Positions 10,284 to 20,193 of a DNA stretch of 64,000 nt are shown piece after piece (the stretch's first letter is position 1; every line of letters begins with the position of its first letter). The stretch is from assembly GCA_934591845.1 (NCBI GenBank), contig CAKTPO010000002.1, forward strand, positions 62,001 to 126,000, written 5' to 3'. The translations under genes and the position numbers were made by a program. The DNA is from an uncultured Oscillospiraceae bacterium. GTDB lineage: Bacteria; Bacillota; Clostridia; Oscillospirales; Oscillospiraceae. The notes beneath the pieces are model-generated. The model was not told where the DNA came from, did no database searches, and saw nothing but the letters and a program-made list of their open reading frames with translations.

Positions 10284-11132
10284 TCAAGAGCCTGCGACGA
10301 TTTCGGTGATCTCCTGGGTAATGGAGGCCTGCCGTGCGCGGTTGAACTTCAGGCTCAGATCCGCAATCATATCTTCGGCGTTCTGTGTGGCAGAGTCCAT
10401 TGCGCTGCGCCGCGCAGCCTGTTCAGAGGCCCGGCTTTCACAAAGGGTGCCATAGAGAATACCGCCCAGATACTCCGGAACGATGGAGGCAAAAACCTCC
10501 TCACCGGAGGGCTCGTAAAGAATGCCGCTTTCAACACCTTCCCGCCGCATTTCCTCGCTGCACGTTAGGGGCAGCAGCTGCATGGTATCAGGTGTCTGAG
10601 AAAGCATAGAAACAAAATTGGTGTAAGCGATATGAATGCCGTTGTATTCTCCGGACAAAAAGCCCTTGGAGAGCTGCTTGGCAATGGAGAAGCAGTCACC
10701 GATGGAAACACCGGCGGCCTCGGCGTAGGTCTCTGTCAGCACAGGAACCTTATGGCTTACAAAGTAGTCAAGGGCCCGTTTGCCGATGGGCAGCACCAGG
10801 GCATCGGGACACCCGTCCAGCTTTTGCTGGACCATTTTGAGGACATTGCTGTTGTAGCCCCCGGCCAGACCCCGGTCACCGGCAATGACGATAAATACCG
10901 TCTTACCATCGGTGCGTTGGGTGAAGAACGGGGAGGAAAAATCCCGGTTGGTACGCACAATGTCTTCAATCGTGGAGTGCAGGATCTCAAAATAGGGCCG
11001 GGAGTTCTGAACCTGGGCCTGGGCATGACGGAGCTTGGAGGCAGCAACCATTTCCATGGCTTTGGTGATCTGCTTGGTGCTCTCCATGCTTCGGATGCGG
11101 GTTTTGATCTCCTTAGTGGAAACGCCAGCCAT
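10284..11132 (-). CDS. atpG: F1 ATP synthase gamma subunit
   Basis: 282 aa. The N-terminal coiled coil begins with the family signature TKEIKTRIRSMESTKQITKAMEMVAASKL, followed by the central Rossmann-like part (VIAGDRGLAGGYN). The C-terminal helix ends in ARQASITQEITEIV, the conserved end that enters the alpha-beta hexamer. It is the rotor shaft coupling c-ring rotation to catalysis. The start at 11132 has GGAGGGAAACAGC upstream. Confidence 0.96.
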   Translation of the reverse strand: MAGVSTKEIKTRIRSMESTKQITKAMEMVAASKLRHAQAQVQNSRPYFEILHSTIEDIVRTNRDFSSPFFTQRTDGKTVFIVIAGDRGLAGGYNSNVLKMVQQKLDGCPDALVLPIGKRALDYFVSHKVPVLTETYAEAAGVSIGDCFSIAKQLSKGFLSGEYNGIHIAYTNFVSMLSQTPDTMQLLPLTCSEEMRREGVESGILYEPSGEEVFASIVPEYLGGILYGTLCESRASEQAARRSAMDSATQNAEDMIADLSLKFNRARQASITQEITEIVAGS

Positions 11133-11147
11133 GCTGTTTCCCTCCTT

Positions 11148-12677
<1,530 letters not shown>

Positions 12678-13217
12678 TCAGAGTACGGTGTTTTTCAGCA
12701 GCTCACGCACCGAGTCCAGTCTGTGGGAGATGGTATCGTCCAGCCGCTGCCCATCATAGTCCAGACGAACGCCGCCCAGACAGGTGGGATCGACCCGGTT
12801 TTCCAGCAAAATGGTCTTGCCGGTCAGGCGGGTCAGCTTCTGAGTCAGGGCCTGGGACTGGGTTTCCGTCAGAGAAACCGCAGTGACCGCCCGAACGCTC
12901 AGAATGTTGTTGTCTTCATTGTAAAGCCGTGTATAGGCCTCACAGCAATGGGAGAAGTGGTGCATATAGCCCTTTTCAGTGAGAATTTTCAGGAAGTTCA
13001 GCACATATTGGTTGATTTTTCCCCGAAAACTGTCATCCAGGACCTTGCACCGCTCCTGCTTGGAAATGGCGTGGCTGCTGAGCAGCTGGATAAAGCCCGG
13101 CTCCTGACGAAAGCTTTCATTCAAAGCCTTCAGCTCTTCCAGGATGCTTTCCTGCAAGCCCTCGCTCTTGGCCAGCTCATACAGGGCCTCTCCATAGACG
13201 CTTCCAACCTGGGTCAT
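12678..13217 (-). CDS. atpH: F1 ATP synthase delta subunit
   Basis: 179 aa, typical for OSCP/delta. An N-terminal helical bundle (VYGEALYELAKSEGLQ, about 1-105) precedes the C-terminal part with the conserved pattern LLENRVDPTCLGGVRLDYDGQ (split by one residue of variation from the usual GG-x-x-I). It joins the alpha-beta hexamer to the peripheral stalk. The start overlaps the atpF stop by four bases. Confidence 0.93.
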   Translation of the reverse strand: MTQVGSVYGEALYELAKSEGLQESILEELKALNESFRQEPGFIQLLSSHAISKQERCKVLDDSFRGKINQYVLNFLKILTEKGYMHHFSHCCEAYTRLYNEDNNILSVRAVTAVSLTETQSQALTQKLTRLTGKTILLENRVDPTCLGGVRLDYDGQRLDDTISHRLDSVRELLKNTVL

Positions 13218-13723
13218 ACCTGATCACCCAATTCGTCAATGAAGCGGTCAATAAGACCGGCCTGATCGGAATCTGCCAGCTCCCGCTCTACGACTTTCCC
13301 GGCAATGGCCAGGGCCAGACCGGAAATCTCGTTTTTGGCGTCGTTAATTGCCTTTTTCTTTTCCTGGGCAATGTCCGCAGAGGCCTTGCTCTTGATCTGG
13401 GCGGCAGCTTGCTGTGCCTCACCGATGATCTTTTCGCTGCGCTCGGCAGCGGTTTTCTGAGCAGTGGCCAGAATTTCGTTGGCCTTGGCGTTGGCCTGGA
13501 GCATATTGTCCTCGTAGGTCTTTTTAATGCTCAGAGCCTCATCCTTGGCTTCCTTGGCATCGCTGATCTCTTTATCGGCGGCACTGCGGCGCTGGTCCAG
13601 AACGGCCATGATTTTATCCAGGAAAAACTTTTTGACGATCAGCATCTGAATAAACAGATTGCAGATGTTGGCAATCAGGGTGACAGGTTCCACCGCCACG
13701 AGAGACTGATAAAGTGTCTCCAT
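13214..13723 (-). CDS. atpF: F0 ATP synthase b subunit
   Basis: 169 aa. One N-terminal membrane helix (about 14-34, containing LIANICNLFIQMLIV) is followed by a long charged coiled coil rich in Ala, Lys and Glu (about 40-165). A dimer of this protein forms the peripheral stalk that stops F1 from rotating. It overlaps atpH by four bases. Confidence 0.95.
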   Translation of the reverse strand: METLYQSLVAVEPVTLIANICNLFIQMLIVKKFFLDKIMAVLDQRRSAADKEISDAKEAKDEALSIKKTYEDNMLQANAKANEILATAQKTAAERSEKIIGEAQQAAAQIKSKASADIAQEKKKAINDAKNEISGLALAIAGKVVERELADSDQAGLIDRFIDELGDQV

Positions 13724-13769
13724 TGATTTGCCTCCTTCCGGTATAATTAAAAGTAGTGATTCCGGAAGA

Positions 13770-14063
<294 letters not shown>

Positions 14064-14114
14064 CTATTTTTTTGCTTTGCATTGGTGCTTTTTTATTCAA
14101 ATGGCCGCTTTGGT

Positions 14115-14999
14115 TTAGCCTGCGGCCTGTTTGATGAAGATGGTGGTCAGGGTGCAGAAGATAAAGGCCTGGATGCAACCGCTGAACCAGTCAAAGTAGA
14201 AGCTGGTGATGGCGGGAATACCGATGGTCAGCCAGGGGAAACTGGCGAACACCCCACCCAGGCTGGAAAGAAGACCCAGCCCGCCCAGCACCGCGAGAAT
14301 GATGCCGAAAATAAACAGCCCCTTTTTGCCTTTCTTCTTGCCGAAGAAAATCAGTGCCGCTCCTGCCAGAACCACGACAATGGCCGCAACAGGGCTGGAA
14401 CCCAGCGCACCGAACAGGGCATAGCTGGCAGCGGTGAGGGAACCGTAAATCAAAGCGGAAATGACCGTGCCGGAGAGAATGTTGCCGAAATGACGGCAGG
14501 CCATGCTGATGGGGGTAAAGAGCTCACTCATAACGTTGATGGGCGCCATAATGAAGATGGGGTCCAGGAAGCCTTTCAGATACCCACCGATTCCGGAGGA
14601 CTTGATTTTGTGGTAGGTGATGAGCACAAACACCACCAGCGCCCAGGCAAGCTCGGTCATCAAATCCGCCGTGGGACTCCAGATGCCCAAAAGGCTTATG
14701 AGATTGGAGACGATACTGGTCACAAAAATGGTACCCACCAGGGGAATGTACCGGTCAAAGTCCGTACCCATTTTGTCGTGAACAAAATTCACCAGGGCGT
14801 TGACAATGGTTTCCGCAGCGGCCTGTTTCCGGGAGATGCCGGTGACTTTCAGCCCGGAACCCAGCCAGATGCACAGGGCGGAGATGATCAGCATGACCAG
14901 CCAGCCGACCACCAGAGTCTGGGTGATGTGTACCGTTCCCAGCACAGGGACGTTTTCGAAGGTGGCGAGAATTTTTGCGCCGTTGATTGACATTTCCAT
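14115..14999 (-). CDS. atpB: F0 ATP synthase a subunit with an extra hydrophobic insert
   Basis: 294 aa, longer than the usual 220-260. The stator arginine is R169 in SMACRHFGNILSG. The C-terminal helix pair (SFYFDWFSGCIQAFIF) also matches the family. Between them, about residues 200-250, lies an extra segment with two hydrophobic stretches separated by GKKKGKKG. It looks like an added helical hairpin rather than the short loop found in most a subunits. The subunit forms the ion half-channels against the c-ring. The start at 14999 has AGGTGA upstream. Confidence 0.93.
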   Translation of the reverse strand: MEMSINGAKILATFENVPVLGTVHITQTLVVGWLVMLIISALCIWLGSGLKVTGISRKQAAAETIVNALVNFVHDKMGTDFDRYIPLVGTIFVTSIVSNLISLLGIWSPTADLMTELAWALVVFVLITYHKIKSSGIGGYLKGFLDPIFIMAPINVMSELFTPISMACRHFGNILSGTVISALIYGSLTAASYALFGALGSSPVAAIVVVLAGAALIFFGKKKGKKGLFIFGIILAVLGGLGLLSSLGGVFASFPWLTIGIPAITSFYFDWFSGCIQAFIFCTLTTIFIKQAAG

Positions 15000-15045
15000 A
15001 AGGAATAATCACCTCATCCGAATCTAATAGATCTGTTTCTTTGTA

Positions 15046-15537
15046 TTATGCTTCAAAAGGCCCCAAATCATCGTTTTCTTCTTCTTCCTCCTCCGGTACA
15101 GCCCGGGGAGCGGCAGTGGCCGGGGCGGCTTCCTGCTGGGGAAATAGCTTTCCGTGGAACTGCAAATAGTAGATGACCACATTGGGGAAAAACAGCGGAA
15201 TGGCCGAGGCCAGAACATTTACATGGGGCAGGAAGAATGCGGCAATGACCCACAGGATCTGAATGATTTTCCGCAGATTGTAGCCGTTGCGAACCTTTGC
15301 TTTCATCACTTTCTCGTCTTCGATGCTGGTGGCATTCTGAATGGTAATGCACATCAGGGCAAAGTTCAGAATTGCCATCAAGGTACCGCCAATGGTACCG
15401 GTGACGATGGAAACGCCGAAGGTGCCAATTTCAAAAAAAGCCAACAGCCAGAATACGCCGATTTGAATCAGGGCGCACAGGGAGCTTCCCAGGGCGATAC
15501 GTTTGACTTCCCTACGGGAAGCGGGTTGTAAGATCAT
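15046..15537 (-). CDS. ATP synthase subunit I-like membrane protein
   Basis: 163 aa with four hydrophobic segments (about 15-37, 40-62, 90-108 and 110-128) and a Pro/Ala/Glu-rich acidic tail (PEEEEEENDD). Its place as the second gene of the atp operon, right before atpB, and its layout fit the AtpI family, thought to help c-ring assembly or cation supply to F0. Sequence conservation in this family is low, so the name rests mainly on context and topology. Confidence 0.75.
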   Translation of the reverse strand: MILQPASRREVKRIALGSSLCALIQIGVFWLLAFFEIGTFGVSIVTGTIGGTLMAILNFALMCITIQNATSIEDEKVMKAKVRNGYNLRKIIQILWVIAAFFLPHVNVLASAIPLFFPNVVIYYLQFHGKLFPQQEAAPATAAPRAVPEEEEEENDDLGPFEA

Positions 15538-15555
15538 GTATCAGATCTCCTTTCC

Positions 15556-15813
15556 TTAATCATGGCTGTTAAAGCTGACACCATGGTCTTTGTGTTCTTT
15601 TTTGTGCCCCGAGGCTTCCAGCATGGCTCTGGCCGTATCCCGAAAACCTATGGCGGCAGTGATGAGACCGCAAAAAATACCGGCAGCGATGACCCAGTCA
15701 CCCCAGCCCCAATGATCCCGAAGCCAAACAGCCAGCATGATAAAAGCAATCAGAGGAAACACGATGGAAATACCAAATTGAGGTATCCATATCAGTAAAC
15801 TCCACTCTTTCAT
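15556..15813 (-). CDS. AtpZ/AtpI-type small membrane protein
   Basis: 85 aa with two membrane helices (about 5-27 and 34-54) and a His/Lys-rich C-terminal tail. The segment IWIPQFGISIVFPLIAF resembles the AtpZ family (putative F0F1-ATPase subunit, Ca2+/Mg2+ transporter). It is the first gene of the ATP synthase operon. The start is ATG at 15813 behind a perfect AGGAGG; the frame extends upstream into the promoter. It probably works with the AtpI-like protein in F0 assembly. Confidence 0.75.
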   Translation of the reverse strand: MKEWSLLIWIPQFGISIVFPLIAFIMLAVWLRDHWGWGDWVIAAGIFCGLITAAIGFRDTARAMLEASGHKKEHKDHGVSFNSHD

Positions 15814-15835
15814 GGCGAACCTCCTCATGTATCTT

Positions 15836-15864
15836 ATTGTACTGCAAATTGTTCTTTCTTGCAA
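15836..15864 (-). promoter_or_regulatory. Sigma-A promoter of the ATP synthase operon
   Basis: Minus-strand TTGCAA, 17-base spacer, TACAAT, 23 bases before the first start codon. No other promoter was seen within the ten-gene operon. Confidence 0.75.
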
Positions 15865-16106
15865 GTGAAAATATTCATCACTTTTGCAAATCTGTTAAAA
15901 AAACGAAGGCCCCATGCTTATCAAAATTTTCCAAATGTAAAATTTTTTCAGAAACTACTTCCCAATTCTACGGAAATATAGTAAACTGAAAAGAAAGAAA
16001 CGGCAGTTTTTGCGTGAATGATGCATTGGGCCCCATGGGCAAGGCTGCCAAGGGGACACCTCGGGGTCGGGGAGAAGCACACGGCCTGTCTTTTACAGGG
16101 CCGGGA

Positions 16107-18335
16107 ATGAGAGAGGAACGGGTTTTGACACAGGAACTGGAAATATTGCAGGGAACCATCGAAACGGTGGTCTACCAGAATTACGACAACGGCTACAGTG
16201 TGCTGCGGCTGAATGTGGGAGAAAAACAGGCGGTGACCGTGGTGGGCACCATCCCCCTGCCTGTGGTGGGGGAGCGGCTTATGGTAACAGGGAAGTGGAG
16301 CAGCCACGCTTCCTACGGACGGCAGTTTGAGGCGGAATTTCTGGAACGGCTGATGCCGGAGACCGCTGCTCAAATCCAGGCCTATCTGGCAGGTCGGGTC
16401 ATTAAGGGCATCGGCCCGGTATCTGCTGCCCGTATCGTGGCAAAATTTGGAGACAAGACCTTGCAAATCATGGAGCGGGAGCCACTGCGCCTGGCGGAAG
16501 TGGCCGGAATTTCCGAAGCAAGAGCCAAGGCCATCGGTGAGGAATTCCGGGTCCGGGTGGGTATGCGGCAGCTGATGGAGTTTTTCACCCAGCACCAACT
16601 CCCGGCGGAATTGGCACTGCGGGCCTACAAGCTCTTTGGAGAGAGTGCGGTGGATTTGTTGTATGACGACCCCTATCTTCTCATGGAGGAGGGGCTGGAA
16701 GCCCCCTTTGGAGCGGTGGACCGATTTGCCATTGAACTGGGAGTGGCCGGAGACGACCCCCGCCGGGTGGAGGCGGGCATCCTTTTTCAGCTGGAATACA
16801 ATCTCACCGTAGGTCACAGCTTCCTTCCGGAGGAAAAGCTGCTGCTGTCAGCTGCCCAGCTGCTGAGCCTGGAGCCGGAGCCCATTGCCCAGGGCTTGGA
16901 GCGGCTATTGGAAGCCGGACGGGTGGTTCGGGATGTTCTGGCAAACATCACCGTGGACTATCTGCCGGAGCTTCATGAGGCAGAAGTCTATACCACCATG
17001 CGTTTGCAGGAACTGGCGAAAAAAGCCTTTCCGGAGCCGGAGGATTTGGAGGAACGCATTGCCCAGGTGGCCCGGGACAGCGGCATCGAGTATTCCGCGG
17101 AGCAGACCCAGGCCATTCGGGAGGCGGCCATCTCCGGCCTGCTGCTGATCACCGGCGGCCCCGGCACTGGCAAAACGACCCTTTTGACGGGCATTCTGTC
17201 CCTTTTGGGAAATTTGCAGATGAAATGCCTGGTGGCGGCCCCAACAGGTCGGGCGGCCAAGCGCATGGCAGAGGTCACCGGCGAGGAGGCCTCCACCATC
17301 CACAGACTTTTGGAGGCGGGCATTGACCAGAATACCGGGAAAATGTACTTTGCCCGGGACGAGGACAACCCCTTGAAGGCTGATGCCGTCATCGTAGATG
17401 AAATGTCCATGGTAGACATTCGCCTTTTATACCGGCTCCTGCGGGCGATCCCCAAAGGAAAACGGCTGATTCTGGTGGGTGACCCGGATCAGCTGCCTCC
17501 GGTAGGCCCCGGCTCTCCCTTTGGGGATATGCTGCGCAGCGGCCAGCTTCCCACAGTCCGTCTGACGGAGATTTTCCGTCAGGCCCAGCAGAGCCTTATC
17601 GTTATGAACGCCCACAAAATCAATCAGGGAGAAATGCCGGAGCTTAAAAATGTGAAAAGCGACTTCTTTTTCATGCGCCGCAACTCTGAGGAGGAACTGA
17701 CCAAGCTTATCCGGGATTTGTGCAGCACCCGGCTTCCTAAGAATATGGGCATTCCCGCGGACCAGATTCAGGTGCTCTCTCCCACCCGAAAGGGCGCTGT
17801 GGGTACGGTGGCCCTGAACAAGCTGTTGCAGGGAGCACTGAATCCTCCCAGCCCGGATAAGCAGGAACACAGCTACGGGGATTTCACCTTCCGGGAAGGG
17901 GACCGTGTCATGCAGATCCGCAACAACTACGACATCGTCTGGAAAAAATGTGACGGCACCGCCGCCGGCGCCGGGGTATTCAACGGGGACGTGGGCGTGA
18001 TCCGGGAGATCGACCGAAACAAGGAGACAGTCACCGTGGTCTATGACGACCGGGAGGCCGACTACGATTTTACCCAGCTGGGGGAGTTGGAACCAGCCTT
18101 TGCCATTACCGTCCATAAAAGCCAGGGCAGCGAATACCGGGCGGTGATCCTGGCGGCCTGGGGCGGTTCTCCCTACCTTCTCAGCCGCAGTGTTCTGTAT
18201 ACGGCTGTCACCCGGGCCAAAGAGCTGCTGATTCTGGTGGGCCGGGAGGAGACTGTGGCGGCCATGACCGCCAACGCCCGGAAAAACAAGCGTTACACCG
18301 GCTTAAAGCTGCGGCTACAGGGGAAAGTAGGATGA
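16107..18335 (+). CDS. recD2: RecD2-type ATP-dependent DNA helicase
   Basis: 742 aa. The N-terminal OB-like region (TIETVVYQNYDNGYSVLRL) and helix-hairpin-helix repeats (about 75-190) mark the RecD2 subfamily, distinct from the RecBCD subunit. The SF1B helicase core follows: Walker A GGPGTGKTT, Walker B VIVDEMSMV, and the C-terminal UvrD-like motif TVHKSQGSEYRAVI. It is a 5'-3' helicase acting in replication-fork and mismatch-type repair in organisms without RecBC. The start is chosen at ATG 16107; TTG at 16125, preceded by GAGAGG, is a good alternative, while ATG 16014 adds non-family sequence. It overlaps comF by four bases. Confidence 0.93.
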   Translation: MREERVLTQELEILQGTIETVVYQNYDNGYSVLRLNVGEKQAVTVVGTIPLPVVGERLMVTGKWSSHASYGRQFEAEFLERLMPETAAQIQAYLAGRVIKGIGPVSAARIVAKFGDKTLQIMEREPLRLAEVAGISEARAKAIGEEFRVRVGMRQLMEFFTQHQLPAELALRAYKLFGESAVDLLYDDPYLLMEEGLEAPFGAVDRFAIELGVAGDDPRRVEAGILFQLEYNLTVGHSFLPEEKLLLSAAQLLSLEPEPIAQGLERLLEAGRVVRDVLANITVDYLPELHEAEVYTTMRLQELAKKAFPEPEDLEERIAQVARDSGIEYSAEQTQAIREAAISGLLLITGGPGTGKTTLLTGILSLLGNLQMKCLVAAPTGRAAKRMAEVTGEEASTIHRLLEAGIDQNTGKMYFARDEDNPLKADAVIVDEMSMVDIRLLYRLLRAIPKGKRLILVGDPDQLPPVGPGSPFGDMLRSGQLPTVRLTEIFRQAQQSLIVMNAHKINQGEMPELKNVKSDFFFMRRNSEEELTKLIRDLCSTRLPKNMGIPADQIQVLSPTRKGAVGTVALNKLLQGALNPPSPDKQEHSYGDFTFREGDRVMQIRNNYDIVWKKCDGTAAGAGVFNGDVGVIREIDRNKETVTVVYDDREADYDFTQLGELEPAFAITVHKSQGSEYRAVILAAWGGSPYLLSRSVLYTAVTRAKELLILVGREETVAAMTANARKNKRYTGLKLRLQGKVG

Positions 18336-19030
18336 AGGAAGTGCTGCTGCTCCCCTGGTATTGGGTGCTGGATTTGCTGTTTCCCCCAAGATGCGCCCTG
18401 TGTGACCGGCTTCTTTCCAAAAATGAAACGGATTTTTGCGAAAAATGCCGCCGGATCGGCCCGGATTTTCCCTGCCTTCCGGAAAAAGAGCATCCAAACA
18501 GAAAAACAAAGCTTCAATTTCTTGACAGTTTCACTTCGGTCTGGTACTATAAGGGGAACGTCCGGGATTCTATTCTGAAACTCAAGTTTCACGGGCGTAC
18601 TGATTTGGCGGTGCCTTTGGGGCGTAGGCTTGCCATGTGCCTGGAACAGCAGCACCCAGAGGGCTTCGATGAACTTACCTGGGCCCCGGTGAGTCCCCTG
18701 CGCCGATTCCGCAGAGGTTACGACCAGGCCCAGCTTCTGGCAGAAGCCGTGGGCGCAGAGTTGGGAATAAAGCCCAGGAAGCTTTTGAGAAAGCGCCGTC
18801 ATAACCGTCCCCAATCCTCGCTCAGCGGGGAGGAACGCAAGGGAAATGTGCTTGGGGTCTATGAAATGCACCCAAAGTATTCCGTAAAAGGAAAACACAT
18901 CCTGCTGATCGATGATGTGTTTACCACCGGGGCCACGGCGGAGGAATGCGCCAGAGTCCTTTTGACGGCAGGAGCCAAAAGCGTTTCCTGCGGAACGGTG
19001 GCGGCTGCACAGAAGCAGCCCCAAAAATAA
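18332..19030 (+). CDS. ComF-family phosphoribosyltransferase-like protein
   Basis: 232 aa. An N-terminal zinc-ribbon-like part (PPRCALC and CEKC pairs) is followed by a type I phosphoribosyltransferase domain with the PRPP loop LLIDDVFTTGATAEE. ComFC proteins take part in DNA uptake in competent bacteria, but many non-competent Firmicutes have them, probably linked to recombination. The four-base overlap with recD2 supports a shared DNA-metabolism role. The enzymatic substrate, if any, is unknown. Confidence 0.88.
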   Translation: MKEVLLLPWYWVLDLLFPPRCALCDRLLSKNETDFCEKCRRIGPDFPCLPEKEHPNRKTKLQFLDSFTSVWYYKGNVRDSILKLKFHGRTDLAVPLGRRLAMCLEQQHPEGFDELTWAPVSPLRRFRRGYDQAQLLAEAVGAELGIKPRKLLRKRRHNRPQSSLSGEERKGNVLGVYEMHPKYSVKGKHILLIDDVFTTGATAEECARVLLTAGAKSVSCGTVAAAQKQPQK

Positions 19031-19074
19031 ATTTGTTGATTCTATGATTGCGCCTTCAGGCGCGGAGGTACCAA

Positions 19075-20118
19075 ATGCAGCTATTTTCCAATGACCTGGG
19101 TGTGGACCTGGGAACATCGAATGTACTGATTTATGCCGACGGCAAGGGCCTGGTGGTTCGGGAGCCCTCTGTTGTGGCGGTGGACAGAAACACCGGCAAA
19201 ATTCTACAGGTCGGCTCTGCGGCCCGGAACATGCTGAACCGGACCCCCGGCAACGTGGTGGCCATGCGGCCTTTGAAGGACGGCATTATTTCTGACCACG
19301 AAATGACCGTGAAAATGCTGAGCGAAATGTTCAAAACCGCCACAAAGGCTTCTATTTTCACCCCCAAGCCCCGTGTGGTCGTCAGTGTTCCCAGCGGTGT
19401 TACCGAGGTGGAGGAGCGCAGCGTGATCAACGCCGCCATTGAGGCCGGTGCCCGCCGTGTGTTCCTGATCGAAGAACCTCTGGCAGCGGCCCTGGGTGCG
19501 GGACTGAATATCAAGGACCCCAACGGCCATATGGTGGTGGACATCGGTGGCGGCACCACGGACATTGCCGTGCTGAGCATGAACGGCGTTTCCGTCTCCT
19601 CCTCCCTGAAAGTGGCAGGCGATGCTTTTGACGAGGCTATTGCCCGGTATATCCGCCGTCAGCACAATATGGTGGTGGGCCAGGTCACGGCTGAGGAAAT
19701 CAAAATCCAGATCGGCGAGGTCTATCCCCGGAATGAGGAGCTGACCATGAACGTCAAGGGTCGGGATTCCAAAACCGGTATGCCCAAGATGGTCACCGTC
19801 AGCTCCAAGGAGATTTATGAAGTCCTGCGCCGTCCTGCCCGGATGATCGCAGACGAAACCATGGCGGTGCTGGAACAGGCCAGCCCGGAGCTTGTCAGTG
19901 ACGTGTCCGAAAATGGCATTACCCTGACCGGCGGTTCCAGCCAGCTTTGGGGTTTTGCGGAGCTTCTTATGGAGCGCACCGGCATTCCCTGCATCGTTGC
20001 CGACGACCCGGATTCCTGCACGGCCTACGGCTGCGGCAAGAGCCTGGCCTGGATCAACAACATGGAGGAAGGCCCCATCAACATTGCCCGGAAGCGGGCC
20101 ATGAAAAGCGGTCTGTAA
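19075..20118 (+). CDS. mreB: Rod-shape determining actin homologue MreB/Mbl
   Basis: 347 aa. The actin-fold nucleotide motifs are visible: phosphate 1 DLGVDLGTSN, phosphate 2 VVDIGGGTTDIAVLS, and the adenosine motif ITLTGGSSQLWG. The N-terminal MQLFSND resembles the amphipathic membrane-binding start of MreB. Filaments organise lateral wall synthesis. Unlike the common order, mreC and mreD do not follow; the gene ends in a terminator, so this is a stand-alone paralogue (MreB or Mbl cannot be separated here). The start at 19075 is set by GGAGG seven bases upstream. Confidence 0.93.
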   Translation: MQLFSNDLGVDLGTSNVLIYADGKGLVVREPSVVAVDRNTGKILQVGSAARNMLNRTPGNVVAMRPLKDGIISDHEMTVKMLSEMFKTATKASIFTPKPRVVVSVPSGVTEVEERSVINAAIEAGARRVFLIEEPLAAALGAGLNIKDPNGHMVVDIGGGTTDIAVLSMNGVSVSSSLKVAGDAFDEAIARYIRRQHNMVVGQVTAEEIKIQIGEVYPRNEELTMNVKGRDSKTGMPKMVTVSSKEIYEVLRRPARMIADETMAVLEQASPELVSDVSENGITLTGGSSQLWGFAELLMERTGIPCIVADDPDSCTAYGCGKSLAWINNMEEGPINIARKRAMKSGL

Positions 20119-20128
20119 ACCCAAAATA

Positions 20129-20182
20129 AAACCGGCCCCGGCATGAGGATACCAAGGTGTCTCATGCCGGGGCCGGTTTTTT
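20129..20182. terminator. Bidirectional terminator after mreB
   Basis: A 16-bp stem (AACCGGCCCCGGCATGAG and its complement) is flanked by TTTTTTAT on the plus side and TTTTATTTT on the minus side. It separates convergent mreB and the lipoprotein gene. Confidence 0.92.
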
Positions 20183-20193
20183 ATGTAAGAGTG

